In this document: piece after piece, positions 14,318 to 23,161 of the stretch
Layout of the letters: each line of letters begins with the position of its first letter
Position numbering within the stretch: position 1 is the stretch's first letter
DNA from: Lachnospiraceae bacterium
Lineage (GTDB): Bacteria; Bacillota; Clostridia; Lachnospirales; Lachnospiraceae
Direction of reading: 5' to 3'
DNA: 64,000 nucleotides
Assembly: GCA_024690825.1 (NCBI GenBank)
Contig: JAILOK010000112.1
Coordinates: 1-64,000 of the forward strand
Translations under genes and position numbers: made by a program
Notes under the pieces: generated by a model
What the model was told of the DNA's origin: nothing
Databases searched by the model: none
The model's input: the letters and a program-made list of their open reading frames with translations, nothing else

Positions 14318-17300
14318 TTATGCCACTCCTGAAGAGAACAGACATCCCTGCTGTCATGTTCCCTGATATACTTTATGCCTTCGACGGCGGCTCTGGCCGC
14401 GGCTACGGTCGTGATATAGGTTATATTGTATTTCACCGCTGCCTTTCTCAGATAACTGTCATCATGGCTGCTGTCCTTGCCGACCGGTGAATTGACTATG
14501 AGCTGGATCTTTCCGTTGGTCATCAGGTCAAGGATGTTCGGCCTTCCCTCATACAGTTTCTTTACAAATTCCGCAGGTATGCCGGCTTTTGTAATAAGCT
14601 CATGCGTCTTTCCTGTTGCCACGATATTAAAGCCCGCTTCATGAAACTCTCTGGCGACATCCACTATCTCCGGTTTGTCTTTCGTATTGACCGACATGAG
14701 CACCGTTCCCGAAAGCGGCAGGTCGGCTTTTGCCGCCTCATATGCCTTGTAGAAGGCTTCGCCGGAGCTTTTTGCGATACCGAGGACCTCTCCGGTGGAA
14801 CGCATCTCCGGTCCGAGCACGGGATCTACTTCCTGGAACATGTTGAACGGGAATACCGCTTCCTTTACTCCGTAATAAGGGATCTCCTTTTCCTCCATGT
14901 CCGGTATGGGAGATTTCCTTCCCGTTATGTCCGAGGTGATGATATCTGTGGCTATGGGAACCATCCTGATGCCGCACACCTTTGATACAAGCGGAACCGT
15001 CCTTGACGCCCTCGGGTTTGCCTCGAGCACAAAGACCTTTCCCTTTTCGATGGCATACTGCATGTTCATAAGTCCCACTACATGCATTTCTTCCGCTATC
15101 TTTCTCGTATATTCCTTGATTGTCTCCAGATTTTCCTTCGGGATGTGTTTTGAAGGTATTATGCACGCCGAATCTCCGGAATGTATGCCTGCAAGCTCTA
15201 TATGCTCCATCACCGCGGGAACATAGGCATGGGTTCCGTCGCTTATGGCATCGGCCTCGCACTCCATCGCGTGGTCGAGGAATCTGTCAATGAGGATAGG
15301 TCTGTCGGGAGTCACTCCCACTGCCGCCTTCATATAATCTGCCATGGCATCATCATCGTAGACCACTTCCATGCCGCGGCCTCCGAGCACATACGAAGGA
15401 CGGACCATTACCGGATATCCTATCTGGTTTGCTATGATAACTGCTTCATCAACATCCGTTGCCATTCCCGACTCCGGCATGGGGATCCCGAGCTTGTCCA
15501 TGATCATCCTGAACCTGTCTCTGTCCTCTGCCAGATCTATGACCTCGGGAGATGTGCCGAGGATCTTCACTCCGTTCTCTTCCAGTCGTGAGGCGAGATT
15601 TAAGGGTGTCTGTCCTCCAAACTGCGCTATTACGCCCACCGGCTTTTCCTTGTTATAGATGCTTAAGACATCCTCCAGTGTCAGCGGCTCGAAATAGAGC
15701 TTGTCGGAGGTGTCGTAATCCGTCGAGACAGTCTCAGGATTACAGTTTACTATTATCGTCTCAAATCCCAGCTTTTTGAGCGATTGTGCAGCATGAACGC
15801 AGCAGTAATCGAATTCTATGCCCTGTCCTATCCTGTTGGGGCCTCCGCCGAGGATCATTATCTTTTTGGTATCGGGGGTGACTTTGTCGTTGTCTTCACC
15901 GTTATATGTCGAGTAATAATAAGCGCTGTCCGGCGTGCCGCAGACATGGACTCTGTCCCATTTTTCCGTAACATCAAGCGCCAGTCTCTTGTTTCTGATA
16001 TCCTTTTCGGGAATATCAAGTATCATGGAAAGATATTCATCCGCAAAGCCGTCTTTTTTTGCCTTTATCAGCAGTTCGTCCGAAGGAAGGCCTCCCTTGA
16101 ACTTCAGGATCTCCTCCTCTTCCCCGACAAGCTCCTTCATCTGCTCGATGAAATATTTCTTTACATGGGTAAGCTCGTATATCTCATCCACGGAAGCGCC
16201 CTTCCTTAAGGCCTCATACATGATGAAGTGCCTCTCGCTGTTGGGAGTTATCAGAAGTTTTAAGAGTTCTTCCTTTGTAAGCTCATTGAAATTTTTAACA
16301 TATCCCAGACCGAAACGGCCCTTTTCAAGGGATCTTACCGCTTTCTGGAAGGCTTCCTTATAGGTCTTGCCTATGCTCATAACCTCGCCGACCGCTCTCA
16401 TCTGTGTACCGAGTCTGTCCTCCACGCCCTTGAACTTTTCAAATGCCCAGCGCGCGAACTTGACGACAACATAGTCTCCTTCCGGCTTGTATTTATCAAG
16501 TGTACCGTATTTCCCGCAGGGGATTTCCGAAAGCGAAAGTCCCGCCGCAAGTTTTGCGGACACCAGCGCTATGGGGAATCCTGTAGCCTTTGATGCCAGC
16601 GCCGATGAACGCGAGGTACGGGGATTTATCTCTATGACTATGATCCTGTCCGATTTCGGATCATGGGCAAACTGCACATTTGTGCCGCCTATAACCCCTA
16701 TATGCTCCACTATCTTATACGCCTGCTCCTGAAGTCTTTTCTGGACCTCTTCCGATATGGTCAGCATCGGCGCCGTGCAGAAGGAATCTCCCGTATGGAC
16801 TCCCATGGGATCGACATTTTCTATGAAACATACGGTGATCATGTTGTTGTCCTTGTCGCGGACCACCTCAAGCTCAAGTTCCTCCCAGCCCATGACTGAT
16901 TCTTCCACGAGGACCTGGTGCACAAGCGATGCCTGCAGACCCCTGTCGCATACAGTCTTTAATTCTTCCTTATTGTATACAAGACCTCCGCCTGTTCCTC
17001 CCATGGTATAGGCAGGACGAAGCACCACCGGATATCCCAGTTCGTCGGCTATCGACAAAGCCTCATCCACGCTGTAGGCGACCCGGCTCCTTGCCATCTC
17101 TATTCCTAAGCTGTCCATGGTCTTTTTGAACTCGACCCTGTCCTCTCCTCGCTCTATGGCGTCAACCTGGACTCCGATAACCTGTATGTTGTATTTGTCT
17201 ATGACCCCGGCCTTATAAAGCTCGGAACATAAATTCAGACCCGACTGTCCGCCCAGATTGGGGAGAAGCGCATCAGGTCTTTCCTTTTCTATGATCTCTT

Positions 17301-17523
17301 CAACTCGTTTTACATTGAGAGGTTCAATATAAGTGACATCTGCCATTTCCGGATCGGTCATTATGGTCGCCGGATTTGAATTGACAAGTACTATCTCGTA
17401 TCCAAGACTTCTCAGTGCCTTACAGGCCTGTGTACCGGAATAATCAAATTCGCACGCCTGACCTATAACTATCGGACCGGAACCGATGATCAGAACCTTG
17501 TGGATATCTTTTCTCTGAGACAT
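14311..17523 (-). CDS. carB: Carbamoyl-phosphate synthase large subunit
   Basis: 1070 residues, the full CarB length. Two homologous ATP-grasp halves are visible (PTIMTDPEMADVTYIEPL-like N half; the second with LGGGPNRIGQGIEFDYCC, about 558-575), then an oligomerisation region and the C-terminal MGS-like allosteric domain (about 930-1070). It makes carbamoyl phosphate from bicarbonate, ATP and ammonia supplied by CarA. No carA is next to it. RBS GGAGG lies just before ATG 17523. Other pyrimidine genes in the window are in a separate operon (44360-47330). Confidence 0.97.
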   Translation of the reverse strand: MSQRKDIHKVLIIGSGPIVIGQACEFDYSGTQACKALRSLGYEIVLVNSNPATIMTDPEMADVTYIEPLNVKRVEEIIEKERPDALLPNLGGQSGLNLCSELYKAGVIDKYNIQVIGVQVDAIERGEDRVEFKKTMDSLGIEMARSRVAYSVDEALSIADELGYPVVLRPAYTMGGTGGGLVYNKEELKTVCDRGLQASLVHQVLVEESVMGWEELELEVVRDKDNNMITVCFIENVDPMGVHTGDSFCTAPMLTISEEVQKRLQEQAYKIVEHIGVIGGTNVQFAHDPKSDRIIVIEINPRTSRSSALASKATGFPIALVSAKLAAGLSLSEIPCGKYGTLDKYKPEGDYVVVKFARWAFEKFKGVEDRLGTQMRAVGEVMSIGKTYKEAFQKAVRSLEKGRFGLGYVKNFNELTKEELLKLLITPNSERHFIMYEALRKGASVDEIYELTHVKKYFIEQMKELVGEEEEILKFKGGLPSDELLIKAKKDGFADEYLSMILDIPEKDIRNKRLALDVTEKWDRVHVCGTPDSAYYYSTYNGEDNDKVTPDTKKIMILGGGPNRIGQGIEFDYCCVHAAQSLKKLGFETIIVNCNPETVSTDYDTSDKLYFEPLTLEDVLSIYNKEKPVGVIAQFGGQTPLNLASRLEENGVKILGTSPEVIDLAEDRDRFRMIMDKLGIPMPESGMATDVDEAVIIANQIGYPVMVRPSYVLGGRGMEVVYDDDAMADYMKAAVGVTPDRPILIDRFLDHAMECEADAISDGTHAYVPAVMEHIELAGIHSGDSACIIPSKHIPKENLETIKEYTRKIAEEMHVVGLMNMQYAIEKGKVFVLEANPRASRTVPLVSKVCGIRMVPIATDIITSDITGRKSPIPDMEEKEIPYYGVKEAVFPFNMFQEVDPVLGPEMRSTGEVLGIAKSSGEAFYKAYEAAKADLPLSGTVLMSVNTKDKPEIVDVAREFHEAGFNIVATGKTHELITKAGIPAEFVKKLYEGRPNILDLMTNGKIQLIVNSPVGKDSSHDDSYLRKAAVKYNITYITTVAAARAAVEGIKYIREHDSRDVCSLQEWHKC

Positions 17524-17571
17524 ATATCCTCCTTCTATAATGTGAATTTTCCCTTAAACACACCAACAAAT

Positions 17572-17600
17572 ACTTTAGCACATCCATATGATAATTACAA
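17572..17600 (-). promoter_or_regulatory. Promoter of carB
   Basis: TTGTAA (17595-17600), 17-bp spacer, TAAAGT (17572-17577) with the extended -10 TG. Predicted leader is ~40 nt. I see no PyrR attenuator hairpin in it. Confidence 0.5.
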
Positions 17601-17610
17601 AGATAAAAAA

Positions 17611-17845
17611 CAGGATGAGACACATATATTATTGTGCAGTTGTTCGGACGCTTTATTATCTAAGCTCATGATACAGACTATGGTCAGTCACGCAACCGGG
17701 GCAACCCGACATCCATGTCTGGCTCCGCTTCGCTTCGCATTTGCCCCTATCCGCACATCCCTGTGCGGATTTGCTGACTATTGAACATTCGCTAAGATAA
17801 TAACAGCATCCTCACAGAGCACAACAATATATGTGCCTCATCCTG
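17611..17845. repeat. 235-bp imperfect inverted-repeat element (MITE-like)
   Basis: The ends CAGGATGAGACACATATAT (17611-17629) and its near-complement (ATATATGTGCCTCATCCTG, ending 17845) begin arms of roughly 70-75 bp that pair imperfectly, including ATTATCT/AGATAAT-type blocks. Inside lie GGGGCAA/TTGCCCC arms (17698-17704, 17741-17747) and a perfect 9-bp hairpin (17749-17757 with 17762-17770). No ORF of note and no obvious target-site duplication. It fills most of the 470-bp gap between carB and the GT2 gene. A non-autonomous mobile element or a structured RNA are the two readings. Confidence 0.6.
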
Positions 17846-17960
17846 CCCAAGATACTCGATCAGTCAAGCATTCTTTGCCATATTTGATGTTCAGTGTATC
17901 GGGATAATGCAGCTATAGCGAGTACATGCGTCCCATATCCAATTAATGCGTGCTCATAGA

Positions 17961-17989
17961 GTGACAACATCAATATGTTGTGGTAAAAT
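17961..17989 (+). promoter_or_regulatory. Promoter of the GT2 gene (leaderless arrangement)
   Basis: GTGACA (17961-17966), 17-bp spacer, TAAAAT (17984-17989) with extended -10 TGG. Transcription should start at about 17996, one base before the ATG at 17997. There is no Shine-Dalgarno sequence. Confidence 0.55.
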
Positions 17990-17996
17990 CATTTGC

Positions 17997-18764
17997 ATGT
18001 CAGGTTATCAGAAAACAACAGAATTTAAGAATGTAACGATCCTGCTTCCGGCGATGGATGAGACCTATTCTCTTAAGGAAACCGTGGACATCATCATGGC
18101 AGACTGCCGCCACGAGGATCTGGCAGAGTTCATCATAATAGTGTGTGACAAGACCGCTGCCGAAACCCGCCGTACAGCAGAAGAACTCATCGAAAAATAT
18201 TCGAATGATGTAAACATCAGCCTGCACGAGCAGACCCTCCCCTTTGTCGGCGGAGCGGTAAGGGAAGGCATCGATCTGGCAAAGGGATCCCATGTGGTCA
18301 TGATGTCCTCGGACCTTGAGACGGATCCCCATGTGATAAAAAAATTCATCAAAGGCGCAAAAAAATATCCCGACAGGATCATAACCGCGACCCGCTGGAA
18401 GAACGGCGGGGGATTTGAAAACTACAACAGGGTGAAGCTCATCTGCAACCTCATATTTGAAAAGAGCATCGGCATCTTTTACGGAGTGGGTTTAAGCGAT
18501 CTCACCTACGCTTACAGGATATTCCCCACGGCATTGATGCAGAGCATCAGATGGGAGGAGCTGAAGCACCCGTTCTTTTTGGAAACAGCCTTAAAGCCGC
18601 TCAGGCTTAAGGTAAAGTTTGTCGAGACCCCGGGACACTGGGCCGCCAGGACCGAAGGGCAGTCACAGAACGGCTTCTTTGACAATTTCAAATACTTCAA
18701 AACAGCTTTTCATAACAGATTCCTTACTGAAAAGGAAATCCTTAAAGATAGAAATGACGGATAA
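17997..18764 (+). CDS. GT2 glycosyltransferase, polyprenyl-phosphate-sugar synthase type
   Basis: 255 residues from ATG 17997. GT-A fold marks: NVTILLPAMDE (start of the nucleotide-binding domain), the acidic SSDLETDP in place of the DxD motif (about 102-109) and LTYAYRIFP with a downstream WAAR. This resembles dolichol-/undecaprenyl-phosphate mannose or glucose synthases; there is no C-terminal TM pair. Its stop overlaps the next gene, a GT-C-type membrane enzyme, by 11 bp. The pair suggests that the GT2 makes a lipid-linked sugar and the GT-C protein uses it. An upstream in-frame ATG (17946) would lie before the predicted transcription start. Confidence 0.82.
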   Translation: MSGYQKTTEFKNVTILLPAMDETYSLKETVDIIMADCRHEDLAEFIIIVCDKTAAETRRTAEELIEKYSNDVNISLHEQTLPFVGGAVREGIDLAKGSHVVMMSSDLETDPHVIKKFIKGAKKYPDRIITATRWKNGGGFENYNRVKLICNLIFEKSIGIFYGVGLSDLTYAYRIFPTALMQSIRWEELKHPFFLETALKPLRLKVKFVETPGHWAARTEGQSQNGFFDNFKYFKTAFHNRFLTEKEILKDRNDG

Positions 18765-20367
18765 GGCAAAAAAAAGATCATCCATAATCCCCGGAAACGA
18801 CCTCGACAGGGCGCGGCTTATCACCCTGGCCGGAATGGTCGTTTTTGCCGTTCTTTTGGGATGGCAGTCGGACGATTCCTATCACGGCTATGTGATGGTG
18901 AAGCATCTGATCGAGGGCAACGGATTTGTATACAACATCGGGGAAAGGGCCTGCGCCACCACAAGCCCGCTCTATACCCTTTCGGTTGCCATACCGTATT
19001 TTTTTACGAGGGAGATGTTCTTCACCTCTATGCTGCTCGATGTCCTTTATACCGCGATCGCATATTACCTCTTCGCATATAAGATGTGCCGTTCCAGATC
19101 CCAGGTGATCTACGGATTCCTGGCCCTGATCGGAAGCAAGGCGTTTTTAAGCTACACGACCTCAGGACTTGAAAACAGCCTTCTCTTCCTGCTGTCGGCG
19201 CTCTTTTTGTATCAGTACTTCTCACATGAAAGATTCGACAAAAAAAGGCTCCTTCTCCTTGCCCTCACATTTTCGCTGATCGCGCTGTCAAGGATGGACC
19301 TGGTCCTCATGTTCATACCCATGATCGTATATGTCTTCCTCTTAAAGCGGCAGGAAGCTTCCTTTGGATCAGCCGTGGGAATAACCTTCCTCGGTCTTTC
19401 GCCGTTTATATTATGGGAGATCTTTTCCGTCCTCTACTTTGGTTTTCCTTTTCCCAATACGGCTTATGTCAAGATAGGGACGGGGATATCCGATATCGAA
19501 TACTTAAAGCACGGTTTCCTTTATTATTTCTATACGGTAATAAACGACCCTGTCGTCCTCCTGATACCGTTTGTATTTATCATCATAACCATCCTGCTTA
19601 AAAAATGCAGATATCTGATGACATCCCTCGGGATCATCCTTTACGGGATATATATCCTGCGCATAGGCGGAGATTTCATGATGGGACGTCATTTTACCGT
19701 CATGCTCTTTGTCAGCGTGCTCTCATTTACCATGATACAGAACCTGGAAGAACCTGCTGTTTTAAGAAGATCAAAGCCGTTCTTTGAGGCTGCCGTGCTT
19801 TTTTCGGTCATCGCTTCCTTCACTCTCGGGACCACCATAGGTTCCCAGTATCTGTACGGCCATAAATACAGCTCTTCGATCTCCGATGAAAGAGAAAACT
19901 ACTCCAATACCACAGGATTTTATAATAACATCGTCAGTTTCGTGAAAACCGGACGCCTTTGCGTAGAGGACACCTGGAACAATCAGGCCACGGATGAACT
20001 TCGCGGCATGGGGGTTCCCGGAGGCATAATCGAAAATGCTGCAGGGATCCTCGTTTATTACAACAGCGATCTCTATCTCAACGATACCTATTGTCTGGGA
20101 GATCCGCTTCTTTCAAAGCTTCCGGCAGTCTACGATCCGAACTGGCGTGTCGGACATTTAAGGCGGCGCATTCCGGAAGGATACGATGAAAGCATCTATC
20201 AGACCAAAAATCTCATAGAAGATCCTGATCTTCATGAGTTTTATGATAAAATACTTATCATAACCAGAGGAAAGCTCTTTGATCCGGAAAGGATACGCAC
20301 CGTGATCACCATGAATCTGGGAAAATACGACTACTTAGTGGACAATTACGAAAAGAGACAGAAATGA
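18754..20367 (+). CDS. GT-C type membrane glycosyltransferase (AftB-like pattern)
   Basis: 537 residues from ATG 18754 (frame open further upstream, but inside the GT2 gene). About 10-11 TM helices in the first 370 residues, then a C-terminal extracellular domain. The first loop reads WQSDDSYHGYVMVKHLIEG followed by GFVYNIGERACATTSPLYTL, the DD-motif and NxGER-TxPL pattern of AftB-type arabinofuranosyl- and mannosyltransferases that use polyprenyl-phosphate donors outside the membrane. Likely partner of the GT2 encoded upstream. Acceptor unknown. Confidence 0.75.
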   Translation: MTDKAKKRSSIIPGNDLDRARLITLAGMVVFAVLLGWQSDDSYHGYVMVKHLIEGNGFVYNIGERACATTSPLYTLSVAIPYFFTREMFFTSMLLDVLYTAIAYYLFAYKMCRSRSQVIYGFLALIGSKAFLSYTTSGLENSLLFLLSALFLYQYFSHERFDKKRLLLLALTFSLIALSRMDLVLMFIPMIVYVFLLKRQEASFGSAVGITFLGLSPFILWEIFSVLYFGFPFPNTAYVKIGTGISDIEYLKHGFLYYFYTVINDPVVLLIPFVFIIITILLKKCRYLMTSLGIILYGIYILRIGGDFMMGRHFTVMLFVSVLSFTMIQNLEEPAVLRRSKPFFEAAVLFSVIASFTLGTTIGSQYLYGHKYSSSISDERENYSNTTGFYNNIVSFVKTGRLCVEDTWNNQATDELRGMGVPGGIIENAAGILVYYNSDLYLNDTYCLGDPLLSKLPAVYDPNWRVGHLRRRIPEGYDESIYQTKNLIEDPDLHEFYDKILIITRGKLFDPERIRTVITMNLGKYDYLVDNYEKRQK

Positions 20368-20849
20368 AAAGAAAAAAAGAAAGACAGAATCTGCATCCCA
20401 AGATCCAAAACTACGGCAGGGAGATACTTGATCACAGCAGTTACAAGGACATGAAGAATTTCAAGCAGCACGGAAATGTGTCGGTGCACGATCACTGCCT
20501 GAGGGTGGCGGAGACCAGTCTGCGGATAAACGAAAAGCTTAAAAAACTTAGGATGCACTTAAACGAAAGAGAAATGGTCAGAGGCGCCCTTCTCCATGAT
20601 TATTTCCTCTACGACTGGCACGACAAGAAAAACAGGCTTAAGCTTCACGGGTTCTATCATCCGGGACACGCACTGAAAAATGCCGAAAGGGATTTCGATC
20701 TGACAAAGAGAGAAAAGAATATAATAAAGACCCACATGTTCCCGCTGACCATAACAAAGATACCCACCCACCGCGAGTCATGGGTAGTCAGCATCGCTGA
20801 CAAATGGTGCAGTCTCGTTGAAACACTGAAAATGAGGAAGCCGTCTTGA
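20364..20849 (+). CDS. HD-domain hydrolase
   Basis: 161 residues. HD superfamily metal-binding residues: H in SVHDHCLRVAE, HD in GALLHDYFLYDWH (about 76-80) and D in ISIADKW-like VVSIADKWCS near the C-terminus. Substrate unknown (nucleotide or phosphoester). ATG 20364 overlaps the preceding stop (ATGA), and its own stop overlaps the TTG start of the next gene. Confidence 0.8.
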   Translation: MKRKKERQNLHPKIQNYGREILDHSSYKDMKNFKQHGNVSVHDHCLRVAETSLRINEKLKKLRMHLNEREMVRGALLHDYFLYDWHDKKNRLKLHGFYHPGHALKNAERDFDLTKREKNIIKTHMFPLTITKIPTHRESWVVSIADKWCSLVETLKMRKPS

Positions 20850-21958
20850 AAGAGGAGCTTTTTTCGTTAAACTCTTCCGATATCTACCCTTTTCATATGC
20901 CCGGCCACAAGAGGGCTGTAAGAAACGATCCCCTCTCACCGGCTTACGGCATTGACATCACTGAAATAGAGGGCTTTGATGCTCTTTCCGACCCCAGGGG
21001 CATGATAATGGACCTTCAAAACAGGGCCGCCTCTTATTACGGCGCAGACCATGCCTTCCTGCTCGTGAACGGATCCACCTGCGGAGTGCTTGCAGCCATA
21101 AGCTGCCTTGTCCCTCACAGAAAGAAACTGCTGATGGCAAGAAACAGCCATAAAAGCGCATATGATGCGGTATATCTCGGAGAACTCGATCCTGTCTATG
21201 TTTATCCCGGGACCATACCGGAATGCGGTATATCCGGTAGTGTTTCTGCGGATGAGATCGGCAGGCTGCTTTCAGAAACGCAGGATATCCGGGCTGTTTT
21301 TATTACATCACCAACCTATGAGGGGATACTGTCGGATGTGGATAAGATAGCGGATACGGTCCACTCCTTTAATATACCTCTCATCGTGGATATGGCCCAC
21401 GGAGCGCACCTTGAGATATCAAAAAAAGCCGATATCGTGATCACGGGTCTTCACAAGACCCTGCCGGCATTTACTTCATCTGCCCTCTGTCTTGTAAACG
21501 GGACCCGCATATATCCCGAAAGGCTTAAGTTTTTCATCAATATCTTCCAGACCAGCTCACCCTCCTATATCATCATGGCAGGCATGGAGGGGTGTTTTGA
21601 CATCCTTGACAGGGAAGGCGTCAAAAGAAAAGAGGAGCTATCGCGGATGCTGAAGGAGCTGTATGATCAGTGCTCCCGCAATGCCTGCTTAAAACTCCTT
21701 GATGAGGATACCGCAAAGCGAAGCAGCGCCTTCGGGAAGGACGATTCAAAGATCTGCATATATGACAGAAGCGGCCGCTTAAACGGATCCGGGATCGCCG
21801 GCATCTTAAGGGAACAGTATCATATAGAACCCGAATACGGAGAAGGAAGAGTCTGTCTTTGCATCAGTTCGATAATGGACTCCAAAGATGGCTTTGAAAG
21901 ACTTGCAAAAGCGTTAAGAGAAACCGATGAACATCTACGAAGCGGAAAACTCCCCTAA
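20846..21958 (+). CDS. Orn/Lys/Arg decarboxylase-family PLP enzyme, N-terminal part of a frame-split gene
   Basis: 370 residues from TTG 20846 (GAGGAAG 6 nt upstream; overlaps the HD gene stop). Fold-type I PLP domain: FHMPGHKR at the start, NGSTCGVLAAI, VDMAHGAH and the PLP lysine in TGLHKTLPA (near residue 210). The family is normally ~470-490 residues with a C-terminal domain. Here the frame closes at CTCCCCTAA (21950-21958), and the missing C-terminal domain is found at once in the +1 frame (21927-22148). Position before gmk-yaaR-holB matches Bacillus yaaO. Decarboxylase activity towards arginine, lysine or ornithine is a family inference. Confidence 0.8.
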   Translation: MKEELFSLNSSDIYPFHMPGHKRAVRNDPLSPAYGIDITEIEGFDALSDPRGMIMDLQNRAASYYGADHAFLLVNGSTCGVLAAISCLVPHRKKLLMARNSHKSAYDAVYLGELDPVYVYPGTIPECGISGSVSADEIGRLLSETQDIRAVFITSPTYEGILSDVDKIADTVHSFNIPLIVDMAHGAHLEISKKADIVITGLHKTLPAFTSSALCLVNGTRIYPERLKFFINIFQTSSPSYIIMAGMEGCFDILDREGVKRKEELSRMLKELYDQCSRNACLKLLDEDTAKRSSAFGKDDSKICIYDRSGRLNGSGIAGILREQYHIEPEYGEGRVCLCISSIMDSKDGFERLAKALRETDEHLRSGKLP

Positions 21959-22148
21959 AAGGAGAATTGATTTAAGAAAGGCCGAAGGGCAGGTCTCTGC
22001 ATCCTTTGTATATGCCTTTCCGCCCGACATACCCATTATCGTGCCGGGCGAGACGATAGATAAAAAAAGCATTGATTCCGTCCTGTCATATATTGAGGAC
22101 GGCGCGCGCGTCATAGGACTTAAAGGATGGGATATATATATTATCTGA
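21927..22148 (+). CDS. C-terminal domain of the Orn/Lys/Arg decarboxylase in the +1 frame
   Basis: 73 codons if ATG 21927 is used. The content is unmistakably the end of the decarboxylase: RRIDLRKAEGQVSASFVYAF, PPDIPIIVPGE and a closing helix. It overlaps the upstream ORF by 32 bp in the +1 frame. Possibilities: a real frameshift (pseudogene), an assembly error, programmed +1 frameshifting on CCC-TAA (tRNA-Pro moving from CCC to CCT, next codon AAA), or a separately translated subunit. Its end overlaps the gmk start by 22 bp. Confidence 0.65.
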   Translation: MNIYEAENSPKRRIDLRKAEGQVSASFVYAFPPDIPIIVPGETIDKKSIDSVLSYIEDGARVIGLKGWDIYII

Positions 22149-22717
22149 TGGGAAAAAGCGCATCGGGAAAGGACAGTATCTACAGGAGCCTGATCGGGGA
22201 TACGGATCTTAAAAAGATCATCATCTACACGACCCGTCCTAAAAGATACGGTGAAACGGATGGAGAAGACTATCACTTTACCGATGAAAAAGAATATGAA
22301 AGCATCCGCTTAAAAGGACGGATAATAGAAGAAAGGCTGTATGAGACCGCCGAAGGTCCGTGGCGGTACTTCACCGTTGACGATGGAAGTTTTGATGAAG
22401 ACCGGGGTGATCTTCTCGGAATAGGTACCCCGGAGTCCTTTATACAGCTTCAGCAGCATTTCGGAAAAGACAGGGTCCGTCCGATATATATAGAGGTAGA
22501 GGATGGAGAAAGACTGAGCCGGGCTCTTGAACGGGAACGCTCCCAGAGCGAACCGAAGTACAGGGAAATGTGCAGGCGGTTCCTTTCTGACTGTGAGGAT
22601 TTTTCGGAAGAAAAACTTGCCGCCGCCGGCATCACAAAAAGATTTGAAAACAACGATATCAAGCGGTGCATAGAAGAGATAAAAGAGTACATTGCCGATG
22701 GATATAAAGGTAAATAA
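22127..22717 (+). CDS. gmk: Guanylate kinase-family protein
   Basis: 196 residues. P-loop [10 protein letters not shown] (about 8-17), the GMP-binding [17 protein letters not shown] and [18 protein letters not shown]. It phosphorylates GMP to GDP using ATP. In this operon position Bacillus has tmk, but the GMP-binding box here favours guanylate kinase. A second housekeeping gmk may exist elsewhere. ATG 22127 keeps the beta-strand before the P-loop; ATG 22148 would remove it. Confidence 0.8.
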   Translation: MGYIYYLMGKSASGKDSIYRSLIGDTDLKKIIIYTTRPKRYGETDGEDYHFTDEKEYESIRLKGRIIEERLYETAEGPWRYFTVDDGSFDEDRGDLLGIGTPESFIQLQQHFGKDRVRPIYIEVEDGERLSRALERERSQSEPKYREMCRRFLSDCEDFSEEKLAAAGITKRFENNDIKRCIEEIKEYIADGYKGK

Positions 22718-23138
22718 TGTAAACAACATAACGCCCGCCCAGGAAACCGCGCCGGTGCAGCAGACGGATGACGCCTTCAGATTTGCCCTCATCAGTAATA
22801 TTGAAGAGCAGGAGCTGCAGGAAAAACTCACCGCGCTTATGAGCGAGATAACCGCACAGGGTGAGAGAATATCCAAAAAAAAGGATATCAAGGACATGAA
22901 GCGTTACCGCTCCCTGGTCAAGGATTTCATGAACGAGATCCTGAACCGCTCACATAAGTTTTCCAGGCAGAACTTCCTTGACAAAAGAGGAAGACATCGT
23001 GTTTACGGCATAATCCATCTGGTGGACCAGAATCTCGACGAGCTTGCCGAGGAACTGTTAAAGGATGAAAGCGACAACCTTGCGATCCTGGCAAAGATCG
23101 GTGAGATCAGGGGACTGCTGATAGATCTGCTGATGTAA
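22698..23138 (+). CDS. YaaR family protein (DUF327)
   Basis: 146 residues from ATG 22698 (a TTG six bases earlier is possible). All-helical, charged; matches YaaR by the disordered Gln/Asn-rich start and the [20 protein letters not shown] and [18 protein letters not shown] segments. The function of the family is unknown. The place between the nucleotide kinase and holB is conserved in Firmicutes. It overlaps the gmk end by 20 bp. Confidence 0.85.
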   Translation: MDIKVNNVNNITPAQETAPVQQTDDAFRFALISNIEEQELQEKLTALMSEITAQGERISKKKDIKDMKRYRSLVKDFMNEILNRSHKFSRQNFLDKRGRHRVYGIIHLVDQNLDELAEELLKDESDNLAILAKIGEIRGLLIDLLM

Positions 23139-23161
23139 GCCGGCAGGGAAGTAAGGTAATT

